Positions 10,341-21,777 of a DNA stretch of 64,000 bases are shown piece after piece. The notes beneath the pieces are model-generated. The model did no database searches and was not told the DNA's origin. It saw only the letters and a program-made list of their open reading frames with translations. The first letter of the stretch is position 1; every line of letters starts with the position of its first letter. Both the position numbers and the translations under genes were made by a program. The stretch is from Cryptomeria japonica (taxonomy: Eukaryota > Streptophyta > Pinopsida > Cupressales > Cupressaceae), in the NCBI RefSeq assembly GCF_030272615.1, contig NC_081413.1, positions 445,632,538-445,696,537 of the forward strand. Direction: 5' to 3'.

Positions 10341-11520
10341 AGCTTACGTCCAACATTCATCTTTACATTATTCAATTACTGATACCGGTTCAACTTGAGA
10401 CATTAAACATATCTCATTAGCTATGAATCTTCTTCTTGTCATCACTCCATTGTTCTTATCCCCAATGATCTGATCTTTTGAATGATTCAACCTTACATAC
10501 CTAGGAGTTTTCAGACTCTGTATTCCTCTTTCATGTTCTTTAGTTACTGTTGAATTTTCTGATACTACCAGAGTAATTGGTTCAAAATTTTGTTCTAGTA
10601 AAGGTGTTACCAGTTCAGTTATGATCATTTCCAGTGTCGGTTCTTTCTCATAAATTCTGATTTGACTTCTACTTTTCTCATCCACCTTGACATTAACGCT
10701 CTCCACAATTCTCTACAATCTCTTGTTATAACATCTATATGCTTTTCTTTCATTAAAATAACCAAGAAATATTCCTTCGTCACATCTAGGATCAATTTTT
10801 CCAATGAAATCATCTATCCTCATATAAGATTTACTACCATAGATTCTGAAATACTTAACTATAGGTGTATTCCCAAACCATAATTCATAAGGTGTCCTAC
10901 TAGTTTCTCCTTTGATATGAAATCCATTGAATGTATAAACCGATGTGCTCACTACTTCTCTCAAGTAGATATGAGGTAGATTAGCTTCCATCATCATGGT
11001 TCTAGCAGCATCCAAGATAGTTATGTGCTTTCTTTCCATAACTCCACTCTGCTGAGGTGTCTAGGGGGCAGCAAATTGTCTCCTTATACAATGCTTCTCA
11101 CAATAGTTATTAAACTCACCGGATGTGAATTCTCCACCATGATCTGACCTTAAGCACTTAATCTTCAATCCTGTCTCATTTTTAACTTTAGCTTTAAATA
11201 TTTTAAAATTTTCAAAAGCTTCAGATTTCTCCCTTAGAAAAGTAACCCACATCATTCTAGAATAATCACCAATGATTAGCATAAAATATCTATCACCTTG
11301 AAAACTTTTGATTCTAGAAAGGCCACACAAATTAGCATGAATAATATCAAGAACATCATTAGATTTGTCTTGTATACTCTTAAAAGAGGTTCTGACTTCT
11401 TTTCCCATTTGAAATTCTTTACATACCAAATTATAGGGCTTCACAATCTTATGTATATCTCTAAATGTCTTAGTTAAACTGATCTTTACCATGTAATCAA
11501 AATTCACATGACATAGATTT
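10341..11520 (-). pseudogene. Copia integrase core and C-terminal linker (Copia-1)
   Basis: Frames 11507-11061 and 11039-10713 encode the DDE integrase. The HHCC finger keeps LCHVNFD, but its last part reads VCKEFQMGK, with Phe where a zinc Cys is expected. The first catalytic aspartate has become Asn (IHANLCG); the second survives in LRSDHGGEF and the glutamate in GVMERKH, after an in-frame TAG. The C-terminal GKTPYELW-like block is present as RTPYELWFGNTP. The linker 10706-10368 leads to RT. With D changed to N, strand transfer should be impossible. Confidence 0.9.
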
Positions 11521-12065
11521 TTTTGCCAAATCCAACTCTCATCAATTTATGCAATCAAACATGTCTTCTCACCAGAATTCAAATGAAATTTATTACCTTT
11601 TATCTAAGTACCAGTTGTAATCTCCAATCCAGATCTATTAATGATTTTGCATTTTCCATCCTTGAATTGTAATTGAAATCCCTTATCCACCAATTGTACT
11701 ACACTCAAAAGATTATGCCTTAAACCTTCAACATAATAAACATTATTAGTATTGTGCTTATCATCTAATGATATAGTTCATTTTCCTTTGATCATGCATG
11801 ATTTGTCATCTCCAATTCTAACCAGACAACCATCAAATTCTTGCAAAGATAGAAACTTCATTTTATGTCTAGTCATATGAGACGAACATACACTGTCCAT
11901 TACCCATTCATCCTTATCATCAATTTTAGAAACAAGGACCTTCTGTTCAAGTACATTCTCTTCCAGTGTCAGATCATCTTCCTTGATAGCCAAGAACACC
12001 CTTTCCTTTCCATTGCCGAAACCACTAGCAGAGTCTTGTGTCGATTCATCATCAGAATCTGTCAC
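11521..12065 (-). pseudogene. Copia protease and GAG-pre-integrase region (Copia-1)
   Basis: The frame 12065-11778 contains the copia protease site as EWVMDSVCSSHMTRHK. The usual D-S-G triad reads D-S-V, so the active-site glycine is lost. It is followed by FDGCLVRIGDD and, after a stop, by the GAG-pre-integrase block (NNVYYVEGLRHNLLSV and the FQLQFKDGKCKI strand) down to about 11520. This block sits between protease and the integrase zinc finger in plant copia elements. Confidence 0.85.
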
Positions 12066-13080
12066 ACCTTCCTTATCTACAAAGTAACATGATTTATCTT
12101 TGTTTTTCCTATACTTATGCTTGTTCTAATATCCAGGATTAGGCTTAAAATAACTTCTAGCTCTTTCTTCAAATATTGAATTCCTTTCTAGACATCTAGA
12201 TGCAAAATGACCTATCTTATTACATGCAAAGCATTTAAAAGGTGATTTTCCTTCATACTTACTTCCTATCAGTCCTTTAGGTACTCTTCTAGCAAATAGG
12301 GCTTCAATTTGCTCAAATTCTTCATCTTCTCTCTTCATATCATTCAATTCCTTCGCATACAAATATTTCCAATCTTCCTTACCAGTTGATGATGTAAATG
12401 CATGAAAAGCAAGTTCAAACTTCACAGCTCCAGAAGGTCCAAATTCTTCAAGCTCAAAAGTAGATTATTTCCTAGCCAAGGTATCCCTATTGGCAGAAGT
12501 ATTAGCCATTGTTCTCAATTCATTAATTACAGTAACCTTGACCTTGTAAGCCAATGGTAAAGCTCTCAAAACTTTAGAAACTATTTCATCTTCACTTAGA
12601 GATCCACCACAACATTGAATTCCCATGACAATTTCATTTACCCTTTCCATGAATGCAGTAATCCTTTCATCTTCTTCCATCTTCAAATTTTCATCTCACC
12701 CGATAACCATCAAGTTTAGAAATCTTAACAGTAGGGTCACCTTCATTAAGAGTCTCCAACTTGTCCCATATAGCCTTTGTTGTTGCTTTGTCACTCAATC
12801 CCATTATTTATTGATCAGAAAGTGCACATAAGAGGGATTTTATAGTTCTACAATCATTCTCAATCTCCTTATCCAAGTTTGCCAGAGGAGGATTTCCAGA
12901 TGCCAGATTAAAAGGAGTTACACCATTCTATGTGATTTTCCACATTTCCTTACCAAGACATCTCAGATGAGTCTCCATCTGAATTTTCTATACTCTATAA
13001 TTTGTTCCATTAAGCCTATGAATTTCTCTCTAAAAGATAACTACAGATGAACTAGATGAACTTGAACTATTAGTTGCCAT
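12066..13080 (-). pseudogene. Copia gag (Copia-1)
   Basis: Starts at ATG 13078-13080 (MATNSSSSSSSS), about 40 bp after the PBS. Recognisable blocks are the LNGTNYRV-like N-terminus, METHLRCLGKE, the helix block MKMEEDERITAFMERVNEIV, LSEDEIVSKVLRALP, and a single CCHC zinc knuckle CFACNKIGHFASRC with all four ligands intact. At least five stops break the first 400 bp. Gag packages the element RNA into particles. Confidence 0.9.
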
Positions 13081-13121
13081 AGGATCTTCCTCAAGCAGTT
13101 ACGCTTTTGCAGAGAGGACTG

Positions 13122-13137
13122 GAGCTCTGATACCAAT
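13122..13137 (-). other. Copia-1 primer binding site
   Basis: On the minus strand TTGGTATCAGAGCTCC directly follows the 5' LTR end ...TAGCA. TGGTATCAGAGC is the complement of the initiator methionine tRNA 3' end, the standard primer for plant copia elements. Confidence 0.93.
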
Positions 13138-14378
13138 TGCTAGACAGTTTAAATAATCAGAAGACAACTGAGAGGGAAGATGAATCAGTTGTAACCAAAT
13201 TACACAAACCTTGAGAAATTAAAACTTTAATACCATAACACATAAGGTCAATACCGGAATACATAAACCAATTACCGAAATAGAAGATATACAAATTAAG
13301 CACAAGAAACAATTAGAGAATAAATACCATCCAAATGAAACCAAGATTTGTACGTGGAAAACCCAGCGGAGGGAAAAACCACGGTGGGAAGCCTACCCAC
13401 AGTCAAATAATAATTTTGTAGTAAGTATATGATTACAAATTGAGGGGCCTGCACTTGCAGGAAGGCAAATATCCTGGAGCACACTACTCATTACAAAAGG
13501 AGTCTCACTGACTACATAAAAATCCTGACTACAATCCAGAAGGAGGAATGAACTACAATCATAGCATCTCCTATGCCTGAGTATAGTTCTGGTTAAGCTC
13601 AATACCGAACGACTTAATCCTCTTACATAAACCCAACTCAATCACCAATGATTGACCAAATCCTCTACATGAATGATTATTACATTATTCACTCGCATAC
13701 ATCCTTACATTCCATAAATCATGATCTACAATGAGATCTTACATCATATATATACAAACCATTGACCATAAATAATAAGGTCAACTACCAGACAATAAAG
13801 CAATTATATAATTACAAAACATGTCATCCTTAAAGAAAACAAATAATATCCAACCCATAAGAAATTCCAGAAACACATTGAGAAGTCCAATCAACATGTT
13901 ACATTAAGTCGGTCCATAACCTAGATAGTACCGGACCCAATTTAGGTCCACACACGCTAAAGCAATGATCCCAATCAGCCAAGTCTCGAACATAATTACC
14001 ATCAGCATTCTCAATCCCTACAAGAAGACACCCGAACACCACTTATGCATAACATCAAGGATCTTCAACAAATATTTGTCGGTGAAACCCTCACCGAATC
14101 ACCAAACCAAGCTTACCAGCATATAAGATAGCATCTAATCACCAAATCAAAACCAACTGACTGAACATGAATCTGGGTAGCATTAATAGAATATCTAAGC
14201 CAATTCCAAAAACTAAAGCATTCCAGAGTATACCAGATCATCATGATCTAATCCAACCAGAAACCAAACAACCTACCAGGACCAGAAGGATATCATTAAA
14301 GTAGCCAAAATAGCTAGTGTTGACATCAATGACAAAACATCAATGCAACACATAATCAAGTCCTCCAAATGGCCAACA
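13138..14378 (-). repeat. Copia-1 5' LTR
   Basis: 1241 bp, TGCTAGACAG to GGCCAACA on the plus strand. It keeps the shared LTR signals in good condition: perfect palindrome CCTGCA/CT/TGCAGG at 13448-13461, and the GTGGG/CCCAC stem at 13384-13400 beside GGGAAAAACCACGG. A TATA-like stretch is at 13746-13754 (minus-strand promoter). Confidence 0.95.
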
Positions 14379-14383
14379 GATGG

Positions 14384-16110
14384 AAGTATTAAAAGGTTAT
14401 TTAGACTTATTGTATGACTTACTCTGCAAATTGTAAGTATTTCCTTTTCTATATTGCTGAGTAGTGTATACTTCTTCAACCTTAGATTTAGAAAAATCTT
14501 CTCATTGAAATAGAAACACATATAATTTGACCAATAACATAGAGAATTATCCTTTATCCTTAACACCTTTGGATGTTATGACCTTAGAATTAAATGTTCT
14601 GTCACTTTTCAGAACTCTCTAGAAATAATGCAGTATCATAGCTAGTAGGGACGATCTCCCTACAAGCATTTTATTCGTTAGATTCCTCAACATGTTATAG
14701 GGTCATCACTTAAATTGAAATATATTTGTGGCAATTTTGAACTGTGGGTAATCCTTCTCTACGTGACTACCAGTATTATAAACTCTACACTAATTACTTA
14801 GGGAACACTCAACCAGATTAATCCTCATAGGTTGGTTATTGTCTACAGATGGAGGATTATCTAAGGGAGAAACCACTCCTGCATTAGTAGGATTAGTGTT
14901 CCATGGTCTAGGAGGCTTGTTTGAATTAAATTTCTTCTGTGAATTGAATTTTCCTTGTTTAGAATCTATTTTTGTAAGTCTAACTTCTCAAATATAATAC
15001 TTCCATTGTTAATTTCTTTAACATCTCTATGATTTCTTTTATTTCTTCTTTTGTATCATTATTCTCCTTGTCTCCATTCTCAGGAGTGTGGGAGAAAAAT
15101 GAGCCTCCATTATTTGGAATCTCAGTGATAGCAGGTCCTGGATGTAAAACTATAGATTTACTACTATCAATGACTACTTGACTAGGAAAATTATGTTGTA
15201 GCATTGTTACATGAGGTGTGACATGTGATGGCATAGGTTGCATCATTTCATTACTTGATCCAGTAGCTAAACCATATCCAATCTGCCTCATTTCTTTATT
15301 TACCCTTATGGCTTTGAAATACGGTTTAGAAAGATTTTCTACCAGAGGAACTTTCCTCATCACAAACATTGAGGTCAAAGGATCTAAAGTGGCATAGTAT
15401 AGAGACACGGTCATTGGTTCTGATAGGTTATAAGGAGATTCTACATTAGAATAAGCTCTATGAAATTGATCATTAAAACAACTAATAGGTTTACACTATT
15501 ATCGATGGATTAATGCAAATTTGTGGTATAATGTTGTTGGATCTATAAGAGCTTTAAAACTTGAGAGGTAAGCATTTTATAATAGATCCCAACTAGTTAA
15601 GGAACCCGTAGGTATGTTGATATACAATACATAAGCCTCATCACTTAAGGTATAAGGAAACAGTCAACAAACTACATCTTCATGTTGAATATGAGTTATC
15701 CCACACATATATTTAAATATCCTAAGGTGTTCTTTTGCACCACTATGAATCTAGAATTTAGGAAACAATTTATCAACATTATTTGGTAAATCATGGTAGT
15801 TTGTGAATCTGATAGGTGAATTGGTATTAAAGAAATCCATTGGTGGAGGTGGAGGGGGTAACTGGGCTTGTTTTATGAGATTATTCTAGTTTTGAGACAC
15901 AACTCTACTACTAGACACAGGAAATGGTCCTAAGGAATTGGTTTTAGGCCTTCTATAACTTCTTCTGTCAGGTAGTTCTACAAATTGAAAACCAGTATCA
16001 CAAGACCTAGACCTTGTTGCTCTTCTATACTCTAGTTTAAACAAACTCAACTATCTAAAGACATGCAAATTTTAGGCCCTCCTTCTAGTTCCATAATTTG
16101 TTAATGTGAG
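14384..16110 (-). pseudogene. Gag of element A (Ty3/gypsy)
   Basis: From about 15870 to 15440 the minus strand, with stops, encodes a retrotransposon gag domain: PPPPPPMDFFNTNSPIRF, then EHLRIFKYMCGI, LFPYTLSDEAYVLYIN and TGSLTS. The open frame 15414-14980 continues as a coiled, polar C-terminal part ending KEEIKEIIEMLKKLTMEV. Around 14742-14789 a decayed zinc knuckle remains (CRVYNTGSHVEKDY, two Cys changed to Tyr). The frame then crosses the Copia-1 insertion at 14383/7278 and reaches protease. Repeated stops show inactivity. Confidence 0.75.
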
Positions 16111-16964
16111 TTTTGATTTCACTCAACATGCATAAACTTCCACCTTACGATAAAGTTTATTTACTTGAAAGACAGACAAAATCTCAGTCCCAAGGCTCGA
16201 AACATCTTTTTATGACCCGGTGGTTTCATTCAGTTAGCACACATCAACTATGTTATGAGAGGATTCTAACTAGCATCTCTAGAATTAATAAATCTTTCAC
16301 AATCTGGAGTAATTATTTCAATTTTATTCTTCTATGAATTAACAAAAATAAAAGAAACAAACTTAAAGTGAAATGAATTCATATCAATGGATAGTTTCAT
16401 AGTATAATGCCTATCTGAAATGAATCGAAACAATGAAGAACAACTTTATAAATAGCCAAAAATCTTTCACAATCACTCATAAAATTGTGCGAACTTTAAA
16501 AGAAATTGTGATTGATAGAGAAAGGGATATGACACACCAGAAAAAGCTACACAGAATCATATATTTCTTTACCAAAAATAATGAATTATAGTCTGATAAA
16601 CATTATGGATTGATCTTTACACTTCATTACCATAACCATTTGCAAAGATAAGACACTACTATGAATAACTATATGCACAAGAGAACCAAGAACAAAGTCT
16701 TTGTGACTACATAGCTCGACCACAATTTACAATTTTCAGACTTTCTAAAATGAGAGACACTTTCTGTTTTTATAACAAAATTACATAAAGGACAAAATAT
16801 TGACAACTAAACATCATCTTTTCTCCCTTTCAATGTTGGACTTTTCAACATTCACTTCTGGGGTTTCTTGTTGTTGCACTAAATACTGCTTAAGATTTAT
16901 CAAAACTTGGGTCGTTTCTTTGTTTCTATGACTCCTTTACTATGGACAAACTATGCTCCTCTAT
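16111..16964. other. Non-coding stretch upstream of gag in element A
   Basis: No frame on either strand shows a recognisable domain; the short plus-strand frame 16113-16337 looks like chance. The stretch is AT-rich and lies between an unknown ORF and gag, so it may be leader sequence of A. No LTR border or primer site could be located here. Confidence 0.4.
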
Positions 16965-18321
16965 TCAACATTCCATCTGCAAGGGTTTGATATTTTGTTC
17001 CTCTTCTATGACATTATCATCATACCCCCTTACCAAACTTTGAAATTGTCCTATATCTACCAAAATCCGTGGACTATCAAACTTCTTCGGATCTGATATC
17101 CTTTGATCCCAAATATCCTCAAACTCTTCCAATATTTTTTCTTCACCTAAATCAACTACTTCTTCAATTATTCTTTCCATCAATATTTGAATAAGTGTTG
17201 TATTTTTATGTTGAATGTCCACTTCTTCACAATTTAAATTTTTTAATTTATCCAAACCCTCCCACAATATTCTTCTCTGCCAAGTATTGACCGCTATTGT
17301 TCTTACCTCTGGCAACTATTTTGTAGTCACTATTTTCTAATCTACCAATTCCTCCACAGTCATATCTCCTATTGCTTGAAAATAAGACTTTTCCACTTCA
17401 ATATGCTCTAGCAAATCTTCATTTTTTCCTTGTGCTCGAGTAATCCTTTTAATTAGTTTATTCCAAGTAATATGTCCGGTCATTGCTAATTCTAATGAAT
17501 ATTTAGCATATGCTAACACTTCCCCAATCCATTCCTCTACCATCTTTTCTTTGTGCTTCAAGATGTCTATTTCTTTTGCCTCTTCATGCGACACCAATAC
17601 TTGATAAGTAGGAATTTTATTTAGAGTATCCCCCTTTTGAGTGATCCCTTTTATAAATAGTATTAAATATTGTATTTGCATTTTATGTTCTTTTAATTTC
17701 TTTTGACCTTTATGTAGTCTATCCTCCATGATTGTAACTCCTTCTCTGGTAATTTTTGCACCTTCAAATCTAGATGGCTTTCCCAATTGCATTGTAGTTA
17801 TTTGATATTCCTGAGTAGCAGATTCTCCTTCACTTCTTTCTACTATGGTTTCAGCAAAGTGCAACTCTTGTTCTCCCTCAGCATTCAATTGTGTAGAATA
17901 TCTTACTCTAACATTTTTCCTCTATTTGAAGCTTGATGCACCATTAAGCAAACTATTAAAATCTAGTGGTATTACCTCTATCTATTTACTAGGCATATTC
18001 TGTTTGTTCAACCAGTTGGGAGTATTGCTTCTTTTAGGATTTTCTATAAACCTCTTCTTGTAAGTAATATCAGTTCTCTCATCTTCTTATAGGCTCACCT
18101 TAGGCTTCTTTTGGATTACATATTCATCTTTCTCGTACCTAGCATTACCTATTAGATCCCTTTAGAATAGTTCCCCTTTAGCATATTCTTTTCCACTTTC
18201 CTGGGTCATCTCGCCTCCTGTGATACTTGACGAGTCTTTCAACATCATTATTTCATCTTCGTTGCTTTCTGCAGCATTTACATCTTGCCCTAATTGATGA
18301 GTCTCATTCTATGGGACTTCT
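16965..18321 (-). pseudogene. Unknown coiled-coil-like ORF at the 5' side of element A
   Basis: Two same-direction frames, 17888-17337 (183 codons) and 17315-16965 (116 codons), join across one stop-rich gap, and the reading extends upstream to 18321 with a few stops. The protein is rich in E, K, I and L with heptad-like stretches (for example KEEVV-type helices, KRITRAQGKNEDLLEHIEVE). No catalytic motif is visible and I do not recognise the family. It lies upstream of gag and is cut off by the LTR of element D. It could be an extra ORF of A or part of another relic. Confidence 0.5.
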
Positions 18322-18326
18322 TGCAC

Positions 18327-19473
18327 TGATTATTGCAATCAATAAACACTGAGAGGGTAGGGAATCAGTGTTCTGCAATTTACTAGTTTATTAAACTGAT
18401 TCTTAAACCACTCAATGCAAAAGATAGAAAGTATATACAAAAAATCAAGGCAAATAAACACACAATCATAAAACCAGAATTTTAACATGGAAACCCAAAA
18501 AAGGGAGAAGCCACGATGGAATTTGAAACTACAATATTATTATACTATAGCCATTAGTAGAACAATATTACAAAAGGGGAATGCACTTGCATTCAGACAC
18601 ATTGCCTAGAGCTCACTGCTCAAATACGAAATTGGGCTACAACCTTAGAGGACTCGTTGTCCTACAAATATGATATAAAGGAAAATACAATGTTTGAACT
18701 AGTATAGAACATCTAGAAATTTTAGGAATCAATTTTGGTTAGGCTCAAAATAATCCGCTACCACTGATTTGAAAAACTTCTATGTTCTTCTTTGCTGCCA
18801 AATGCTGGATCACCAAGATTCAACATGTGCACATGAAACTATGCTCAATCACTCCCAAAATGATTTCTCACATACATCACCTCTCCAAAATGATCATCCA
18901 AGTTGATCTTATATATCCACACTACCAAAATAGATCTCCAACAAATCGACTTCACAAAACTACAAAATATGAAACATGTAGTCTCATGTTAGCTCAATCC
19001 ATCAGAAATCCATATACCGGACCTAAAACATATGATCACAAGCTTCACACACAATGGTACAAACTCCTCAAAAACAACAATAATCATCAAAATCATCCCT
19101 ATAACTTTGCAACATGCGTTACCCAACTTGTCCACATAATAGCTCTACTCTTTTGGAATCACTAAATATCAGACCAAGAATCATGCACTAGAATCGACAC
19201 TGGATGCTAGAATTACAAGATAATCTATCTCAAACAACCAATCGATTATTCCAATCATAGAAACTAAAATTGAAAAACCAAAAATGAGTTGTGCTCACTG
19301 AATCTGTACAATATGTTCACACTCTGTCAGACTTGTGCCTAAAGTCAATATGACTTCGAGTAGATCAAATCTATAGGTAGCAAATAGGATTACTAGACTG
19401 AGTTGCCATCAATGACAACCCCTAAGTAATCTCCATGCATCTAACATCACTGGAATAGTGTATCTAGCCAACA
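18327..19473 (-). repeat. 3' LTR of element D
   Basis: The right border is exact: ...TAGCCAACA at 19473 followed by the polypurine complement. The left border is placed at TGATTATTGC by comparison with the C and E LTRs and could be 5 bp off. It carries a perfect palindrome GAATGCA/CT/TGCATTC at 18579-18594 and a decayed version of the GGGAAAAACCACGG motif near 18510. The plus-strand frame at 18782-19165 inside it is chance. Confidence 0.75.
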
Positions 19474-19860
19474 ATCTCCCTCTTTAGTATTCGAGACACT
19501 ATGAAAATGGACAAGTGCACCAAAATTCCAAAAATATAATTAATCCAAAAATTTGTACACTCAATTGTCCCCCCATAAGAATGTGCACCATTTTTTAGTG
19601 CTCTTTCCCCCTTTTGACATCAATGGAAAAGGTAGGAATCTACCAAAACTCATATACAAGAGAATGTATATAGTGATCTACAAAAACTTGAAAATATCTA
19701 CATAAGTTACCATCAAAGACATCAGATACTAATTCCATCCTCTCAGGAAATAATCCAAAACATTAATTAAGGCATTAAAATTATATGCATGTACATCTAT
19801 GCCTTTAAGATTTGATAGTACATCTTTTCCCGAATAAACTACTACATCTTGTTAAGCTCC
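19474..19860 (-). other. Polypurine tract and 3' untranslated part of element D
   Basis: On the minus strand CTAAAGAGGGAGAT (19474-19487) abuts the LTR start TGTTGGCT. The rest is non-coding; it holds a second purine run (GGGGGAAAG complement near 19607) but no gene. Confidence 0.65.
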
Positions 19861-20880
19861 AAGGAAAGTGTCCAACCGGGGAGTGATTAGACTCCTCAAT
19901 TCCCCTACTTTGCTCATAATTTTCTCTTTTTCTTTATATAAGCTCTTTGTTTTATCAATTAGATCTACTATATGAGCTTCAACATTACTAGGAAAATCTT
20001 AATGAGGGGAAAAAGATTGTGTAATGCCAGCCAACTTCCCTTCATGATCCCTTATTTTCTTATCAATGTCTACCATAAATTTAGGCAAAATGAGACATGA
20101 CTTATAGATCTTATGGCCTTCATCTAAGGCATCTGTAACACTCTTTGCAGTGGTCTTCAGACTAACTCGGTTACCTTCAACTGCTTGCAAATTTTTTTTC
20201 AATCTCATGTCATTAAATCTTTTCAAAACTGCCTCATCTGTCGCTTTCTCTAATGACTCAAAATCTGATTCAACTTTATGTAACATACCCTTAAGCTTAC
20301 CAAAGGGTGTGTCACTAGAATCCTTCTTAAGTTTGGGAAAAAATTTCTCTAAGACTTTAGTCACTAGAGATATAACCTCTTTTTCTTTAGATGGGGACTT
20401 AAGCAAGTCCTCTCTTGCCTTGATTTGGGAAAGGTTGGCTAATTTTAAAGCTTGAATAGGAGATAGAGTACTTAAAGCAATCGGTCTATGCAAAAATTCA
20501 TCTTCATCAACAACAATATTCTTCCCTTTATCAGTGGCTCATTCCATGGTCATCGGAGCCTCATCAATCTGCTCTACTCCTTTCTCTTTCACTACCTCTG
20601 CATCTGTGCTCAACCCTACATCATTCTTAGTATTTCCTTCTTCCTGTTCATCTACAACTTTTCCTATCTCCTTAGTTGTCTTCTCAATGTTAACTTCAAT
20701 CACCCGAGTGTCTGGTACAACATCACAAGAGTCATCAATTGAGAGGTTAGCAGTAGTATTATATGCAAATTCCTCCTCTACCAGATCAATCTCTTGAGAT
20801 GACAGATACTTCTGATCATCATGAACTTCTGTTAGTACATTCAGAATGGAAGTGTCTTCTGGTAATTGTTCTTTTGGTAG
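19861..20880 (-). pseudogene. C-terminal half of unknown ORF2 in element D
   Basis: Frame 20493-19999 (164 codons) and its upstream continuation encode a helical protein matching the end of the big ORF in element C. Shared blocks include VLEKxxPKxxxxSS, KIYKSCLIL followed by an F and a lysine-rich stretch, and a final ExEKIMSKVGEL-like helix matching C's EKEKMVRCVGEL. The acidic stretch before it (EEEGNTKND, VVKEKGVEQIDEAP) resembles the acidic linker of C. One stop (near 20547) splits it. No known domain is recognised. This homology shows D and C share a non-polymerase gene. Confidence 0.7.
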
Positions 20881-21777
20881 GGAATCATCCTTCTCTGGAT
20901 TGATCTGATACACAACTCCTCTGAATAACATCCCATCCTGAGTGAAATAATCCAACCACTTACTTCTATCCATCATAACCAGTTCTCTACATTCTTTCCA
21001 AGGTTCTGCAAAATCTGGGTCATTATTATACAAGACCTTCAACTCCTCAAATCCTAACACTATTACTCTCATCTCTGTCGGAAAATTTCTCCTTCTACTC
21101 AACACATCAACAACTTTTTTTGACTTCCCACTTCTATGCTTCAACACAAAGGTGTAACTCTACAAGAACTCTACCCATCTCATATGTTTCTAATTCAACT
21201 TACTCTGACTATTCAAATACTACAAATCTTGATGATCAGTATACAATACAAACTCCTTAGGCAAGAAGTAATGTCTCCATTTCTTCAAGGCTTGTAATAT
21301 GGCATAAAATTCCTGATCATACACTGAATATCTCCTCCATGCATCATTCAAATTTTCACTGAAATAAGCTACTACTCTTTATTCATGACTTAATATTGCT
21401 CAAATTGCATTTCCACTTGCATCATAGTCCACTTGAAATACTTTGCTAGAATCTGGCAAAGCTAACATGGGCTGCTCAGTCACCTTCTACTTCAACAATT
21501 CAAAACTCTTATTTTCTCTGGTTGTCCATTTCAAATCCTTCCTATCTTATTGTCTAATTCATAGGGCCACAAACTAAACTGAAATTTTTGATAAAATTTT
21601 GGTAGAAACTAGCCAATCCATGAAATGATCTTACCTCTCCAATGCTTTCCAGTGTACACCATTCAACAATTGCTCTTATTGAAAATCACAATACCATCTA
21701 AATACATAATAACAAACTTACCCTAGAGTTTCTTCAATACCTCATTCATCAATTTCATGAATGTACTCAGTGGATTA
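20881..21777 (-). pseudogene. Gypsy RT end and RNase H of element D
   Basis: Reading 21777 leftwards gives the block after MPFGL: NPLSTFMKLMNEVLKKL, then a stop, then GKFVIMYLDGIVIFNKS, where the catalytic YLDD reads YLDG. Across frameshifts the RNase H domain follows: VDYDASGNAI, YSVYDQEFYAIL and LYTDHQDLQYL, so all three acids are still visible. The frame 21147 onwards has the post-RNase H block SGKSKKVVDVLSRR and WLDYFTQDGMLFRG. Right after FRG the family would enter integrase, but here the reading changes to the unknown ORF2. Confidence 0.8.

Larger units (their letters stand above)
7283..14378 (-). mobile_element. Copia-1: full-length Ty1/copia element inserted in element A
   Basis: Two LTRs (7283-8492 and 13138-14378) flank a 4645-bp interior read on the minus strand. 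Perfect 5-bp target duplications GATGG lie at 7278-7282 and 14379-14383. PBS, gag, protease, integrase, RT and RNase H occur in the copia order, ending in a polypurine tract. The interior is disrupted by numerous stops and key residues are lost in protease and integrase, so it is non-autonomous now. LTR lengths of 1210 and 1241 bp indicate indels since insertion. Confidence 0.95.
3171..18326 (-). mobile_element. Element A: Ty3/gypsy retrotransposon, interrupted by Copia-1
   Basis: A is read on the minus strand from 18326 to 3171 and is split by Copia-1 (7283-14378). Joining the flanks at the GATGG duplication restores one continuous gag-to-protease linker frame. Visible order is unknown coiled ORF, gag, protease, an RNase H-like block, reverse transcriptase and a second RNase H. 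Integrase is not seen: H interrupts A just after the last RNase H. The right end is cut by the LTR of D at 18327. All parts carry stops, so A is among the oldest layers. Confidence 0.75.

Noticed and set aside
13122-13137. tRNA gene
   Set aside because: Only the primer-binding complement of the Met-tRNA 3' end is present; no cloverleaf around it.
18782-19165. 127-codon plus-strand ORF
   Set aside because: Lies antisense within the LTR of element D and has no domain.
20150-20742. Plus-strand ORFs opposite ORF2 of element D
   Set aside because: Antisense shadows of the helical minus-strand protein.
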